Of a stretch of DNA of 48,016 nucleotides, positions 17,562-26,789 are shown piece by piece. The notes beneath the pieces were generated by a model. It was not told the origin of the DNA. It worked only from the letters and a program-made list of their open reading frames with translations, and did no database searches. Both the position numbers and the translations under genes were made by a program. Numbering within the stretch: the first letter of the stretch is position 1; each line of letters opens with the position of its first letter. This DNA is from an uncultured Holophagaceae bacterium (lineage in GTDB: Bacteria > Acidobacteriota > Holophagae > Holophagales > Holophagaceae), in assembly GCA_903884655.1 (NCBI GenBank), contig CAISFO010000092.1, positions 1-48,016 on the forward strand, written 5' to 3'.

Positions 17562-18221
17562 ATGACCCATCCGGTCCAATTGTCCCCCGACCAGCCCGGT
17601 GCACGCCTGCGGCACGGACCCGGTTGGGTCCTGCTCGCTCTGGCCCTACTGCTCGGGACCGGCTGCAAGGTCGAGACGCTCGCGGTCATCCACACCGCTC
17701 CCGCCCAGGGCGCCATCATCGCCGCCGCCCGGCCGATGTGGTTGAAGGTGTCCGACGTGCGCCCGGCCTCCGCGCTCTCGCCCCAGGGGCGGCGCCGGGT
17801 GGGAGCCGCCGGGAACCCGTTCGGAGGCGGTCCGACCCTGCCGTATTACGAGGTGGCCGAACCCATCGAAGCGATTCTGGTCCGGGCCATGACCGACGAA
17901 TTCAGGCGGTTCGGACGCGTCCCTGCGGAGACCGCGAACCTGCGGGTCGAGGTCGGAGTTGTCGCCTTCGCCACTGAGATCACGGGCGTCCTTTTCATGA
18001 CGGCCCACGCCGAGGTGCGCCTGCAGGTGGCCGTGCATGGCGCTAGCGGAGAGCCGCCATGGTCCCGGGAGGTCCAGGCCCGGGTCGAGCGCGGCGTGTC
18101 CTCCGTGCACTGGAATCCGCAGCGAAAAGCCTCGGAGGAGGCCCTGAAACAGGCCCTGGACCAGGCCATGGCCGAACTCTTTCTCGACCAGGCCTTCCTG
18201 GACATCCTGATGGCTCCGTGA
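17562..18221 (+). CDS. Predicted lipoprotein of unknown function
   Basis: 219 residues. After a 30-residue polar start a hydrophobic stretch ends in the lipobox LLGTGC, so it is probably lipid-anchored. The body (WLKVSDVRP..., IEAILVRAMTDEFRRFG, then alternating beta pattern LRVEVGVVAF) resembles YajG-like lipoproteins that collect DUF-type beta sheets, but I cannot name a family. AAGGA lies eight bases before the ATG. Convergent with the amidase gene, 47 bases away. Confidence 0.7.
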   Translation: MTHPVQLSPDQPGARLRHGPGWVLLALALLLGTGCKVETLAVIHTAPAQGAIIAAARPMWLKVSDVRPASALSPQGRRRVGAAGNPFGGGPTLPYYEVAEPIEAILVRAMTDEFRRFGRVPAETANLRVEVGVVAFATEITGVLFMTAHAEVRLQVAVHGASGEPPWSREVQARVERGVSSVHWNPQRKASEEALKQALDQAMAELFLDQAFLDILMAP

Positions 18222-18268
18222 CTCGGCCCAACCGGAGCGCGAGGCTTCGAGACAGAGGAGAGCTGGCC

Positions 18269-19057
18269 TCAGTCCGGCCCGCCGACCTGCCGCCGCCGGA
18301 CGGCGCCGTTGGTGGCGGCGAAGTAGCGGCGGACGCCGAGGGTGATGGCCTCGGCGACCTTGGCGCGGAACGCCGGGTCCTTCAGCTTGGCCTCCTCCTT
18401 GGGATTGGAGATGAAGGCGACTTCGACGAGCACCGCCGGCATGGCGGCACCCCGCAGGACCACGAAGGGCGCCTGCTTGACCCCCCGTTCCTTGATGCCC
18501 GCCAGCCGGTTGAGCTGACCCTGGATGGTCACCGCGAGCTGCTCCGAGTCCTTGAGGAAGGCCTTCTGGGCCAGGTCGTCCAGGATGCTCGCGACCACGC
18601 TGTCGGGGCTGCCGGGCGCCGAGCCGGCGCCGGCATTCTCCACGGCCACCACTTCGTCATCGTCGCCCTTGCCCAGGCTGAGGAAGAAGACCTCGGAACC
18701 CCGGGCGGACTTGGCCCGAGCCGCGTTCAGGTGAAGGCTGAGGAAGAGGTCGGAACCCTTGGCGTTGGCGGCACTGGCCCGGTCCCAGAGGGGGATGAAC
18801 GTATCGTCTTCCCGCGTGTAGGCGGCCTCGAACCCGGCGGCTTCCAGCTTGGCTCCGACGGCCCTGGCGATCTCCAGGGCCGCGGTCTTCTCCTTGAGGC
18901 CCTTGGGGCCATGGGCCCCCCAGTCGTCGCCGCCATGGCCCGCATCCAGCATGACCTTGAGTCGCGGCGGCTGGGTTCGACTCGGGGCGGGTTTGGGACT
19001 CTGGCCCCAAGCCAGTAGGCTGATGGTGGCGAACAGGATGTTCGGGAGTCGGATCAT
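18269..19057 (-). CDS. N-acetylmuramoyl-L-alanine amidase (AmiC type, Amidase_3)
   Basis: 262 residues with an N-terminal signal peptide (MIRLPNILFATISLLAWGQS). A zinc amidase that cleaves the lactyl-peptide bond of peptidoglycan in the periplasm. Zinc ligands: His in DAGHGG, Glu in LKEKTAALEIA, His in FLSLHLNA; the catalytic Glu is in VLVEVAFISN. There is no LysM or SPOR domain. Its ATG (19055-19057) shares bases with the hisS ATG on the other strand, leaving no room for a promoter between them. The ribosome site is weak. Confidence 0.9.
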   Translation of the reverse strand: MIRLPNILFATISLLAWGQSPKPAPSRTQPPRLKVMLDAGHGGDDWGAHGPKGLKEKTAALEIARAVGAKLEAAGFEAAYTREDDTFIPLWDRASAANAKGSDLFLSLHLNAARAKSARGSEVFFLSLGKGDDDEVVAVENAGAGSAPGSPDSVVASILDDLAQKAFLKDSEQLAVTIQGQLNRLAGIKERGVKQAPFVVLRGAAMPAVLVEVAFISNPKEEAKLKDPAFRAKVAEAITLGVRRYFAATNGAVRRRQVGGPD

Positions 19058-20306
19058 GGCCCAGTCGGTGAAAGGTATGCGGGATCTCTTCGGGGCGGAG
19101 CTGCGCTGGTTCCAGCATATCGAGGAAACCGCCCGCCGCGTGTTCGGACGCCACGGCTACGGCGAGATCCGCACGCCCATCCTCGAGGAGCTGGACGTCT
19201 TCAAGCGCAGCGTGGGGGAGAGCTCCGACATCGTGAACAAGGAGATGTACCAGTTCACCGACAAGGGTGGCCGGGACGTCGTGATGCGCCCCGAGAACAC
19301 CGCGGGTGTGGTGCGGGCCGCCATCCAGCACAAGCTGTTGAATGCCAATGACCCGGTCCTGTTCTACTACATCGGCCAGCAGTTCCGGTACGAGCGCATG
19401 CAGGCGGGCCGCTACCGCCAGTTCTGGCAGATCGGCGCCGAAAGCTTCGGCGTGGCCAGCCCGGAATCCGAGGCGGAATCCCTGCTGCTGCTCCACAGCT
19501 TCCTCACCGAACTGGGCCTCAAGTCCCTGGTCTTCTCTATCAACAGCGTGGGCACGCCCGAGTCCCGGCCCGCCTTCCACGCGGCCTTCCGGGCCTTCTT
19601 CGCCCAGCGGGCGGACCGGTTCTGCGAGGACTGCCACCGCCGCATCGAGTCCAATCCGCTGCGCGTCCTCGACTGCAAAAATGAACAATGCCAAGCTGCG
19701 TTGGAGGGGCACCCGGTCATCACGGATCACCTGGACGAGGCCTCGGCCAAGCATCACGCCCGGCTCAAGAGCCTGCTCACGGAGCTGGACATCCCCTTCG
19801 TGGAGAACCCCCGGCTGGTCCGAGGGCTGGACTACTACACCCGCACAGCCTTCGAGGTGCTCAGTTCGGATCTCGGCGCCCAGAGCGCCCTGCTGGGAGG
19901 CGGCCGCTACGACGGCCTCTTCAAGCAGCTGGGGGGCCCCGAGGTGCCCGGCTTCGGCTGGGCCATCGGCCTGGACCGCCTGGCCATGGTGCTGCAGCAG
20001 GTGCGGGGCGATGCGCCCTTCACGCCCCCGGCCCTGCTCATCCCCCTGGGCGAAAGGGCCGCCACCGAGGCCCTCAAGCTGGCGCGGACCCTCTGGGACA
20101 CCGGCGTGACCCTGCAGCTGGAGACCCGCGGCGGGGCACTGAAGAAGGCCATGGCCTCCGCCAACCGCCTGGGCATCCAGACCGTGCTCATTTTGGGCGA
20201 TGGCGAGCTGGACAGCGGCATGATCACCGTCAAGCACATGGCCACAGGGGAGCAGGAAAGCTGGCCGCTGGGCGAAGTGGCGGAGCGGCTGGCGGACAGA
20301 GGCTAG
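19056..20306 (+). CDS. hisS: Histidyl-tRNA synthetase
   Basis: 416 residues, class II. It charges tRNA-His. N-terminal KGMRDLFG, motif 2 region QFRYERMQAGRYRQFWQIG, the histidine-specific LVRGLDYYTRTAFEV, motif 3 GFGWAIGLDRLAMVL and a C-terminal anticodon-binding domain are present. Four cysteines (CEDC and CKNEQC) lie in the insertion between motifs 2 and 3. The ATG at 19056 has GGGAG seven bases upstream. The last ~125 bases exist a second time at 22022-22144. Confidence 0.96.
   Translation: MAQSVKGMRDLFGAELRWFQHIEETARRVFGRHGYGEIRTPILEELDVFKRSVGESSDIVNKEMYQFTDKGGRDVVMRPENTAGVVRAAIQHKLLNANDPVLFYYIGQQFRYERMQAGRYRQFWQIGAESFGVASPESEAESLLLLHSFLTELGLKSLVFSINSVGTPESRPAFHAAFRAFFAQRADRFCEDCHRRIESNPLRVLDCKNEQCQAALEGHPVITDHLDEASAKHHARLKSLLTELDIPFVENPRLVRGLDYYTRTAFEVLSSDLGAQSALLGGGRYDGLFKQLGGPEVPGFGWAIGLDRLAMVLQQVRGDAPFTPPALLIPLGERAATEALKLARTLWDTGVTLQLETRGGALKKAMASANRLGIQTVLILGDGELDSGMITVKHMATGEQESWPLGEVAERLADRG
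20158..20281 (+). repeat. hisS 3' segment, copy A of a direct repeat
   Basis: The intact copy inside hisS. It aligns over 124 bases to 22022-22144 with one single-base deletion and roughly nine substitutions, by hand alignment. The two copies are in the same orientation and flank one minus-strand gene. Confidence 0.9.
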
Positions 20307-20393
20307 GCTTGCCCTGCGGTGGGGGAATGGTTCAAGCCGGATCCAGCAGCCTTGCACCCAAGGGTGCCGGACCAGGAAAGCGTTGCGACTGAC

Positions 20394-20445
20394 AGGGAAG
20401 GCGCAGACACCTGGGTTTCCGCCGGCGCGAACCAGGCCTTCCCTT
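20394..20445. terminator. Stem-loop between convergent genes
   Basis: AGGGAAGG (20394-20401) pairs with CCTTCCCT, and CCTGG pairs with CCAGG inside it, giving a two-part stem around a GC-rich loop. It sits between hisS and the convergent exported-protein gene and could end both transcripts, but there is no T run. Stretch 20307-20500 holds nothing else recognisable. Confidence 0.4.
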
Positions 20446-20500
20446 GAAGTTCAATGGATCCTCACACGACCACACTCGGACACTAGGTGGAAAGGGTCTC

Positions 20501-21841
20501 TCAATTGTTCATCATTCGAACCTGTCCGCTTGCTTCCACAATGAAGGGGAAGCCATCCGCGAAGAGGTTCTCGCCGCGGCTGTTCAGGAGGCAGAAGGGC
20601 GAGTTGAAGGGTGCGTTTTCGGAATGTGAGAGATCACCCGACTCTATGTCGATCTCCCACCATTCAATCTCGGAGAATTGGCGAAGACGATCCTTCGCCC
20701 GGTTGATGGAGACCTCTGGATCAAACGTCGATGTCCCATCCACCTCCGGGGCTGGATAGAAGTCGTGAGATTTTAAGACACCATCCCTCCCCCGGACAGC
20801 CAGCAACAAGGTTCCACCAGGACCCAGGGCCGCGCCCAACAGGACCGGCTCATAGGCATTCAAGGAGGGGAGCTTTCCCTCGTCGAACTCTTCATAGATT
20901 CGAATCGTCTTCCGCACTGCGCCCTTCCCATCCAGCAGGAAGACATACCCGGGCCAGTGGAACAAAAGGGCGCCCCCTTCCTGGTCGAAGGGAATGAAGG
21001 TGTTGAATGCAGTTCGTTGAGCCAGCAGAAGCCGCGTGTACTTCCGGTTGGCGACAGGCCCCGTGGCGATCATGCTGGGTGCCGCCCAAGGCGAGGGTTC
21101 AACGGGACTCAGGTGATTCCCTGCATTTGCATTCCCGTTGTAATCCTGGTCCTTGATTGATTGTTCCTTCGAAGCACCAGAGGCAGAAGTCACCCCTGAC
21201 GTGTGGGCCTGTCCTTCCATCGCGGATGTGGCAACCACGCCAGCCTGGGAGGCTCCCGATGGAAGGGTCTGGACTGCAGGCTGCTTGCTGAACATGGGTT
21301 CATGGAAGGGCAACTTCACCAGGGCCAAGCCCGTCAGGTCATCGCCTTCGCCGAGACGAGCCGTGGCCCATTTTCCAATGCTTCCGTCGACTTCTACCGG
21401 TTCATCCAACTCCAGAAAGAAGATTCCAGCCGACAAGGGGAAAATGGTCCTAGCCTTCATCGTGCCTGGAATGCTCCCGAGCCGCCGCCATGGCCCGTCC
21501 CGCTTCCAGATCCAGACAGCCCCTCCGCTTGCACCATTCCCGGCGGCGGTGCCAGGTTCCTTCGGCAGGGGACCTTGGTGCACGAAGCAGGCACCACCCT
21601 GAAATGCACAACCCATGGTCGAGGGTGGGAGTTCGATTGAACAGGCCGGATGGCCAGGCGCTTCAACTGTGATTCTTGGTTCCGCATGACGATCCGTCCA
21701 GAAGAGACGCGTCCCTTCCCAGCCCTGCAGCAGAGGGTTCCCCCAAGGATGGGTGCTCTGGGCCACCAGAGGCAACACCAGGAGGGCCAAGCCCAGGGAC
21801 CGCGACCAGAATGCCTTGGGCCAGGCTGCCGGAATCCTCAT
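20501..21841 (-). CDS. Exported protein of unknown function
   Basis: 446 residues with a signal peptide (hydrophobic LGLALLVLPLVAQS). The body has WD/propeller-like segments such as WKRDGPWRRLG, FFLELDEPVEVDG, YVFLLDGKGAVRKTIRIYEE and LLLAVRGRDGVLKSH, with a Ser/Thr/Ala-rich linker in the middle, so it may be a beta-propeller, but I recognise no family. The ATG at 21841 has GGGAGA upstream; the long open frame before it is antisense to the next gene. The gene is less GC-rich than its neighbours and lies between two copies of the hisS tail, so it may be a late insertion. Confidence 0.7.
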   Translation of the reverse strand: MRIPAAWPKAFWSRSLGLALLVLPLVAQSTHPWGNPLLQGWEGTRLFWTDRHAEPRITVEAPGHPACSIELPPSTMGCAFQGGACFVHQGPLPKEPGTAAGNGASGGAVWIWKRDGPWRRLGSIPGTMKARTIFPLSAGIFFLELDEPVEVDGSIGKWATARLGEGDDLTGLALVKLPFHEPMFSKQPAVQTLPSGASQAGVVATSAMEGQAHTSGVTSASGASKEQSIKDQDYNGNANAGNHLSPVEPSPWAAPSMIATGPVANRKYTRLLLAQRTAFNTFIPFDQEGGALLFHWPGYVFLLDGKGAVRKTIRIYEEFDEGKLPSLNAYEPVLLGAALGPGGTLLLAVRGRDGVLKSHDFYPAPEVDGTSTFDPEVSINRAKDRLRQFSEIEWWEIDIESGDLSHSENAPFNSPFCLLNSRGENLFADGFPFIVEASGQVRMMNN

Positions 21842-22021
21842 GGCGTCTCCCTGTCGGACGATCAAGAAATTCTGAAAAAGATATCCGGCGATCAAACTCA
21901 AGATGGAAATTTCGCTGAACGGTGCGTTTTCTTCTCCGAACGGATGACCTCCACCCTTGAGCTCCCTTCTCGGAGCGGGAATTTGCCTTGAGAAACCAGG
22001 AATGCGAGTCAAAGAGCCGGC

Positions 22022-22144
22022 CCGCCAATCGCCTGGGCATCCGACCGTGCTCCTTTTGGGCGACGGCGAGCTGGACGGCGGCACGGTAACCGTCAAGCAC
22101 ATGGCCACAGGCGAGCAGGAAAGCTGGCCGCTGGGCGAAGTGGC
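22022..22144 (+). pseudogene. Duplicated hisS 3' fragment, copy B
   Basis: A 123-base relic of the hisS C-terminal coding region (reading through [25 protein letters not shown]), with one base deleted near the start that breaks the frame. It stops a few codons before the hisS end and runs straight into the leader of the oxidoreductase gene, placing former hisS sequence in that gene's control region. Confidence 0.88.
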
Positions 22145-22180
22145 CTCAAGATTGGAGTGGCACATCCAATTGGAGGACAC

Positions 22181-23167
22181 ATGTTCAGGGGCATTCTGGT
22201 CGAGAAGGACGAATCCGGGTACCGCGCCGCGGTGAAGGATCTGGACGAGGCGCAGCTCCCCGAGGGCGATGTCAGCGTCCAGGTTGCCTACTCCACCTTG
22301 AACTACAAGGACGGCCTCGCCATCACGGGCAAGGGACCGGTAGTGCGCAAGTTTCCCATGGTTCCCGGCATCGACCTGGCGGGCGTGGTGGAAAGCAGCA
22401 GCCACCCCGACTACCGGGTCGGTGACAGGGTGGTGCTCAACGGCTGGGGGGTGGGTGAAGGCCATTGGGGAGGCCTGGCCCAGAAGGCCCGCCTCAAGGG
22501 CGACTGGCTGGTGCCCCTGCCCGCCGCCTTCACACTGCGGCAGGCCATGGCCATCGGCACCGCCGGTTACACGGCCATGCTCTGCGTCCTGGCGCTGGAG
22601 CGCCATGGGGTGACGCCCGACCAGGGCGAGGTGCTCGTCACGGGCGCCGCCGGCGGCGTGGGCAGCGTGGCGGTTGCGGTGCTGGCCAGGCTTGGCTACA
22701 CGGTGGTCGCCGCCACAGGTCGTCTGCCAGAAGAGCGGGACTACCTCCTGCGCCTCGGCGCAACCACCGTTCTCGACCGTTCCGAACTGGCCGCGCCCGG
22801 GAAGCCGCTCGCCAAGGAGCGCTGGGCGGGCGCCGTCGACGTGGTCGGCTCGCAGACGCTGGCCAACATCTGTGCCAGCCTGCGCTACCGCGGCGTGGTC
22901 GCCGCCTGCGGGCTGGCCGGCGGGGCGGACCTGCCCGCCACCGTGCTGCCCTTCATCCTTCGCAACGTCCTGCTGGCGGGCATCGACAGCGTGATGTGCC
23001 CCCGCGCCGACCGCCTCGTCGCCTGGCAGCGGCTCGGCCAGGATCTGGAACCCACCAAGCTGGACACCATGACCCGGGAGGTCGGCCTGGCCGAGGCGCT
23101 CCTCGTCGGCCCGGACCTGCTCGCTGGCCGGGTGCGCGGCCGCGTGGTGGTCGACGTCAACCGCTGA
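22181..23167 (+). CDS. acuI: AcuI/YhdH-type MDR oxidoreductase (acrylyl-CoA reductase-like)
   Basis: 328 residues, medium-chain dehydrogenase/reductase without zinc ligands. It reduces an enone-type substrate such as acrylyl-CoA with NADPH. Signatures: [31 protein letters not shown] at the N-terminus, [13 protein letters not shown], and the cofactor motif [20 protein letters not shown]; the C-terminus has GIDSVMCP typical of YhdH. The ATG at 22181 follows a GGAGG site. Exact substrate is not readable from sequence. Convergent with the M64 gene, 21 bases apart. Confidence 0.85.
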   Translation: MFRGILVEKDESGYRAAVKDLDEAQLPEGDVSVQVAYSTLNYKDGLAITGKGPVVRKFPMVPGIDLAGVVESSSHPDYRVGDRVVLNGWGVGEGHWGGLAQKARLKGDWLVPLPAAFTLRQAMAIGTAGYTAMLCVLALERHGVTPDQGEVLVTGAAGGVGSVAVAVLARLGYTVVAATGRLPEERDYLLRLGATTVLDRSELAAPGKPLAKERWAGAVDVVGSQTLANICASLRYRGVVAACGLAGGADLPATVLPFILRNVLLAGIDSVMCPRADRLVAWQRLGQDLEPTKLDTMTREVGLAEALLVGPDLLAGRVRGRVVVDVNR

Positions 23168-23188
23168 ACCAAGCCGTCCTCCCAGCGA

Positions 23189-24583
23189 CTACTTCGCGTA
23201 CTGTCGGATCACCTTTTCGATGGCCGCCCGGCAGGCGACACAGAAGCCCACGTCATCGCGGGTGAACATGAGGCAGTCCTCCTGGCTGCGGAAATAGCCC
23301 TTGGCCTCGTAGTTGGCGCCTTCGAAGGCGCCGACCTGGCCGCTGTGGGCATCGGTGCCCAGGAGCCGGGACATGAAGACCTTCTCCAGGGCGAAGAGGG
23401 CCTCCATCTCCGCTTCGGGCCGGTTGGCGGCGCGGATGGCCCGGCGTTCCTTCTGGTAGCCCTGGGCGTGCGACTCGAGCTCGCCCTTCCGCCAGGGCGT
23501 GGGCAGCTGAAGGCAGGGGGTCAGCAGGCCTCCCCACTTGGGATGCAGGGGATCGGCGGTGACATTGGGCTCCCAGGGCTCGGGCCGCGTGGGACTGTTG
23601 GTGACCATCACATCCGACGTGTAGTACTCGTCGGCCAGCCCGGCGAAGTGGTGGCCGAATTCGTGGACGAACAGGTAGCCGATGGTGGCGTTGCCCGCCG
23701 AGGCCGTGCTGAAGAGGTTGTGAATACCTCCGCCGCCATAGGTCTCCGCGTTCACCAGGATCTCCACGAACTCGTAGGGCGCCTGGGCGGCGAGGTCCCT
23801 GAAGGCCCGGTTATCGAAGGTCAGGACGTAGCGCTCGGACCCGAAGGCGTCGTAGGTGGTGCCCAAGGGGGTGCGTTTGTGGATGCCGGTGGAGGGGCGC
23901 GAGATGCCGCTGTCCCTGGAAGCGGGGCACAGTGCCCACACATTGAAGTCCTTCCGGTGTTCCTTGAAAGGCGACTGCTCGAACAGCAGGTCCATCACCC
24001 GGCGGGCCTGCTGCTCGAACTTGCCGCGTTCGGCGGCGGTATAGCCGTCGCCCAGGATGAGGAAATCCACCTTGTCCGCAGGGTCGCCGCTGACCTGGAG
24101 GGGGATCAGGCTAACCGCCTCCGGGGCCGGGGCCTGCTCGATCAGGGGGTCCCTTGGATCCAGGTCGAAGGTCCAGAGGGTCCTGAAGGTGTTCCGCTCG
24201 TCGCGCTTCTTCACCTGGATGCGCACGGGCAGCTCGGGCCTGGGGAAGCGCAGGGACTCGGAGAACGTACGGCTGAGGGACTTGGCTTCGTCGGTGGTCT
24301 CCCACTCGCCGTAGATGCTGGCGAACCCCCGGGAATAGAGCACCCTCCCGCTGGCCTTGTCCGTCACCTCGAAGCCATATTTCCCCAGGTTGCTGGTGTC
24401 GATGGCCTTGCCCAGGTCGCCAGGCCAGGGCAGGGGTTCCAGCACGATCCGGTCCACACCGAAGCGCTCGGAAGTGGCATCGCCCGTGTGGCCGTAGTCC
24501 ACCCGCAGGGTCCGCGGCGGGGCTGCGAGGCAGGCCAGGGCCACGAGGGACAGCCACAGGGAACGGAGGGCAGAAGGGAACAT
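23189..24583 (-). CDS. Exported M64-family metallopeptidase
   Basis: 464 residues with a signal peptide (first ~21 residues). The N-terminal M64 domain starts at RTLRVDYGHTGDATSERF. The catalytic domain has FLILGDGYTAAE and the zinc site HEFGHHFAGLADEY (H307, E308, H311, with Asp in GLADEY), diagnostic of the IgA-peptidase M64 group. It should cut proteins outside the cell or in the periplasm; the substrate is unknown. Cysteines near the C-terminus (MFTRDDVGFCVACRAAIE) are also usual in the family. AGGAG lies six bases before the chosen ATG. Confidence 0.9.
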   Translation of the reverse strand: MFPSALRSLWLSLVALACLAAPPRTLRVDYGHTGDATSERFGVDRIVLEPLPWPGDLGKAIDTSNLGKYGFEVTDKASGRVLYSRGFASIYGEWETTDEAKSLSRTFSESLRFPRPELPVRIQVKKRDERNTFRTLWTFDLDPRDPLIEQAPAPEAVSLIPLQVSGDPADKVDFLILGDGYTAAERGKFEQQARRVMDLLFEQSPFKEHRKDFNVWALCPASRDSGISRPSTGIHKRTPLGTTYDAFGSERYVLTFDNRAFRDLAAQAPYEFVEILVNAETYGGGGIHNLFSTASAGNATIGYLFVHEFGHHFAGLADEYYTSDVMVTNSPTRPEPWEPNVTADPLHPKWGGLLTPCLQLPTPWRKGELESHAQGYQKERRAIRAANRPEAEMEALFALEKVFMSRLLGTDAHSGQVGAFEGANYEAKGYFRSQEDCLMFTRDDVGFCVACRAAIEKVIRQYAK

Positions 24584-24886
24584 GGGGGGCTCCTTGTCGG
24601 TCGAGCATAGACCGGTCGCGGGTTCCGAGGCGCCCCTCAGGGCCGTTCTGGAGGCCGCCCCGCCGCCGATGGAGCTCGACAATTTGGCAAATAACAGTTG
24701 CATTTTATTGCATTTATGTCATTAATTCCGAACCCATGGTCAAATCCTGACCAGCGTGGTAAAGTAAGTGCTTCGTGATCGCAGGCGACCCCCGGTCTCC
24801 GCCTCTTTTCAATCCGAATAACCCCACTTTTCGCCCTGACCGGGCCCCTGGACGTGTTCCGAGGGCGGGCCACTTCAGGAGCGACC
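24584..24886. promoter_or_regulatory. Divergent region with AT-rich promoter candidate for helicase
   Basis: This 303-base gap is flanked by divergent genes. An AT-rich core holds a 10-base tandem repeat TTGCATTTTA/TTGCATTTAT (24698-24717). The first TTGCAT is 17 bases from ATTAAT (24721-24726), a plausible rightward promoter that would give the helicase mRNA a long ~155-base leader. No ORF in it looks coding. Confidence 0.4.
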
Positions 24887-26185
24887 ATGTCCTTCGAATC
24901 CCTCGGGCTGTTGCCCGAGCTCCTGCGCGCCGTACGCGAGCAGGGCTACGAACACCCCACCCCCATCCAGGTCCAGGCCATTCCCCTGGTACTGGAGGGC
25001 CGCGACCTCATGGGCCGCGCCCAGACCGGCACCGGCAAGACCGCCGGCTTCACCCTGCCCCTGCTGCAGCTGCTGGCCCCCCACGCCAGCTCGTCGGCCT
25101 CCCCGGCGCGCCATCCGATCCGCGCCCTCATCCTCACCCCCACCCGGGAACTGGCCATGCAGGTGGAGGAGAGCGTCCGCACCTATGGCAAGTACATCCC
25201 CCTGCGGACCACCACCATCTTCGGCGGCGTGAACATCAACCCCCAGACCAAGGCGCTGCGCGCCGGCGTCGAGATCGTCGTCGCCACCCCCGGCCGCCTG
25301 CTGGATCACCAGGGCCAGGGCAACCTGAACTTCAGCCAGCTGGAGATCCTGGTGCTGGACGAGGCGGACCGCATGCTCGACATGGGCTTCATCCGCGACA
25401 TCCAGAAGATCCTCGCCCTGCTGCCCGCCAAGCGCCAGACCCTGCTGTTCTCGGCCACCTTCACGGACGAGATCAAGCAGCTGGCCTCCAAGTTCCTGAA
25501 GACGCCCGCCACGGTGCAGATCACCCCCCAAAACACGGCCGCCGAGCTGGTGCGCCAGGTGGTCCATCCCGTGGACCGGGAGCGCAAGCGGGCCCTGCTG
25601 TCCCACATCATCACCTCCCGGAAGCTCCAGCAGGTGCTGGTGTTCACCCGCACCAAGCACGGCGCCAACCGCCTCTCCGAACAGCTGGACAAGGACGGCA
25701 TCAGCTCCATGGCCATCCACGGCAACAAGAGCCAGCCCCAGCGCATCAAGGCCCTGGAGGATTTCAAGAAGGGCGCCGTTCGCGTCCTCGTGGCCACGGA
25801 CATCGCCGCCCGGGGCCTGGACATCGACATGCTCCCCCATGTGGTGAACTTCGAGCTGCCCCACGTGGCCGAGGACTACATCCACCGCATCGGCCGCACG
25901 GGCCGGGCGGGCACCGAAGGCGAGGCCCTCTCCCTGGTTTGCGTGGACGAGCAGTCCCTCCTGCGGGACATCGAGAAGCTCCTGCGGAAGGACCTGCCCA
26001 AGGACGTCATCACCGGCTATGCCCCGGATCCCAGCATTCCCGCCGAGCCCATCTCCACCGGTCGGCAGGGCGGTGGTGGTGGTCGCAGCCGGGGTCCGGC
26101 CCGGCCAGCCAGGACCGCCAGCAGCTCAGCGCCCCGCGGCGAGCGCGGTCGGCATCCTTCCAGGCCAGGCCTGCGAGGAAAATAG
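24887..26185 (+). CDS. rhlE: DEAD-box RNA helicase, RhlE type
   Basis: 432 residues. ATP-dependent RNA unwinding, often in ribosome assembly or RNA decay at low temperature. Motifs in order: Q motif [22 protein letters not shown], Ia TPTRELAMQ, Ib [53 protein letters not shown]. The C-terminal ~50 residues are Gly/Arg/Pro-rich, a typical RNA-binding tail. The ATG at 24887 has AGGAG five bases upstream. Confidence 0.95.
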   Translation: MSFESLGLLPELLRAVREQGYEHPTPIQVQAIPLVLEGRDLMGRAQTGTGKTAGFTLPLLQLLAPHASSSASPARHPIRALILTPTRELAMQVEESVRTYGKYIPLRTTTIFGGVNINPQTKALRAGVEIVVATPGRLLDHQGQGNLNFSQLEILVLDEADRMLDMGFIRDIQKILALLPAKRQTLLFSATFTDEIKQLASKFLKTPATVQITPQNTAAELVRQVVHPVDRERKRALLSHIITSRKLQQVLVFTRTKHGANRLSEQLDKDGISSMAIHGNKSQPQRIKALEDFKKGAVRVLVATDIAARGLDIDMLPHVVNFELPHVAEDYIHRIGRTGRAGTEGEALSLVCVDEQSLLRDIEKLLRKDLPKDVITGYAPDPSIPAEPISTGRQGGGGGRSRGPARPARTASSSAPRGERGRHPSRPGLRGK

Positions 26186-26206
26186 GTTGATAAGCTCATA
26201 TACCCA

Positions 26207-26252
26207 TTGACACGAGGCTTGTCGGGCCACAGGATTCTTGCTTATGCAAGAA
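26207..26252 (+). promoter_or_regulatory. Promoter and palindromic operator of the MarR-efflux operon
   Basis: TTGACA (26207-26212) is a consensus -35; AGGATT (26231-26236) after 18 bases is a possible -10. A perfect 7-base inverted repeat TTCTTGC-TTAT-GCAAGAA (26235-26252) overlaps the -10 end, the likely transcription start and the ATG at 26244. MarR proteins bind palindromes of this size, so autoregulation is likely. Confidence 0.55.
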
Positions 26253-26738
26253 CCCATGCCCGATTCCCTCACCCAGGCCGGCCTCGGCACCTTGGCCGCG
26301 GCCCTTCGTCGGCGGCTCAAATACGTCGTGGCCTCCCGGCTCACTCCGTACGACCTCACCCTCCAGCAGTTCTGGGTCATCCTGGTGCTGCTGGAGAAGG
26401 GGCCCTCTTCCCTGCATCCTCTGGCCCAGCAGGTCTGGATGGACGACCCCACCGCCAGCCGGGTCGTCAAGGCCATGGTCGAACGGGGCCTGCTGCGCAC
26501 CCAGCCGGATCCCAAACACGGTCGGCGCATCCTCATCAGCCTGGCCCCCACCGCCCTGCCCCTCGCCCTGGAACTTCAGGGGCTGGCCGCGGAGCTCAAG
26601 GCGGGCCTGGTGGTGGGACTCAGTCCGGAACAGCAGACGGTGGTTCGTCGCGGGCTTCTCGCCATGATTGCCAATCTGGAGGGCATGCAAACCGGAGTTC
26701 CTTCTCCCAACTCCGGCCAGGAAGCCGCCGCTTCCTGA
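26244..26738 (+). CDS. MarR-family transcriptional regulator
   Basis: 164 residues from the ATG at 26244 (TTG 26238 and ATG 26256 are alternatives). A winged helix-turn-helix dimer: LTPYDLTLQQFWVILVLLEKGP, then the recognition region QQVWMDDPTASRVVKAMVERGLL and the wing QPDPKHGRRILISL. It probably represses its own operon and releases DNA on binding a small hydrophobic compound. It heads an operon with a secreted MBL-fold protein and an RND pump. A palindrome overlies its start. Confidence 0.88.
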   Translation: MQEPMPDSLTQAGLGTLAAALRRRLKYVVASRLTPYDLTLQQFWVILVLLEKGPSSLHPLAQQVWMDDPTASRVVKAMVERGLLRTQPDPKHGRRILISLAPTALPLALELQGLAAELKAGLVVGLSPEQQTVVRRGLLAMIANLEGMQTGVPSPNSGQEAAAS

Positions 26739-26789
26739 TCCGGCACCCGCTGTCCCGAGGTTCCCTTCTGCCCTTCTGCTGGAGCTGCC

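Noticed and set aside
18657..20357. 566-residue minus-strand ORF
   Set aside because: Antisense of hisS joined to an out-of-frame reading of the amidase gene.
21842..22606. 255-residue upstream extension of the exported protein
   Set aside because: It is antisense to acuI and to the hisS relic; a proper ribosome site and signal peptide start at 21841.
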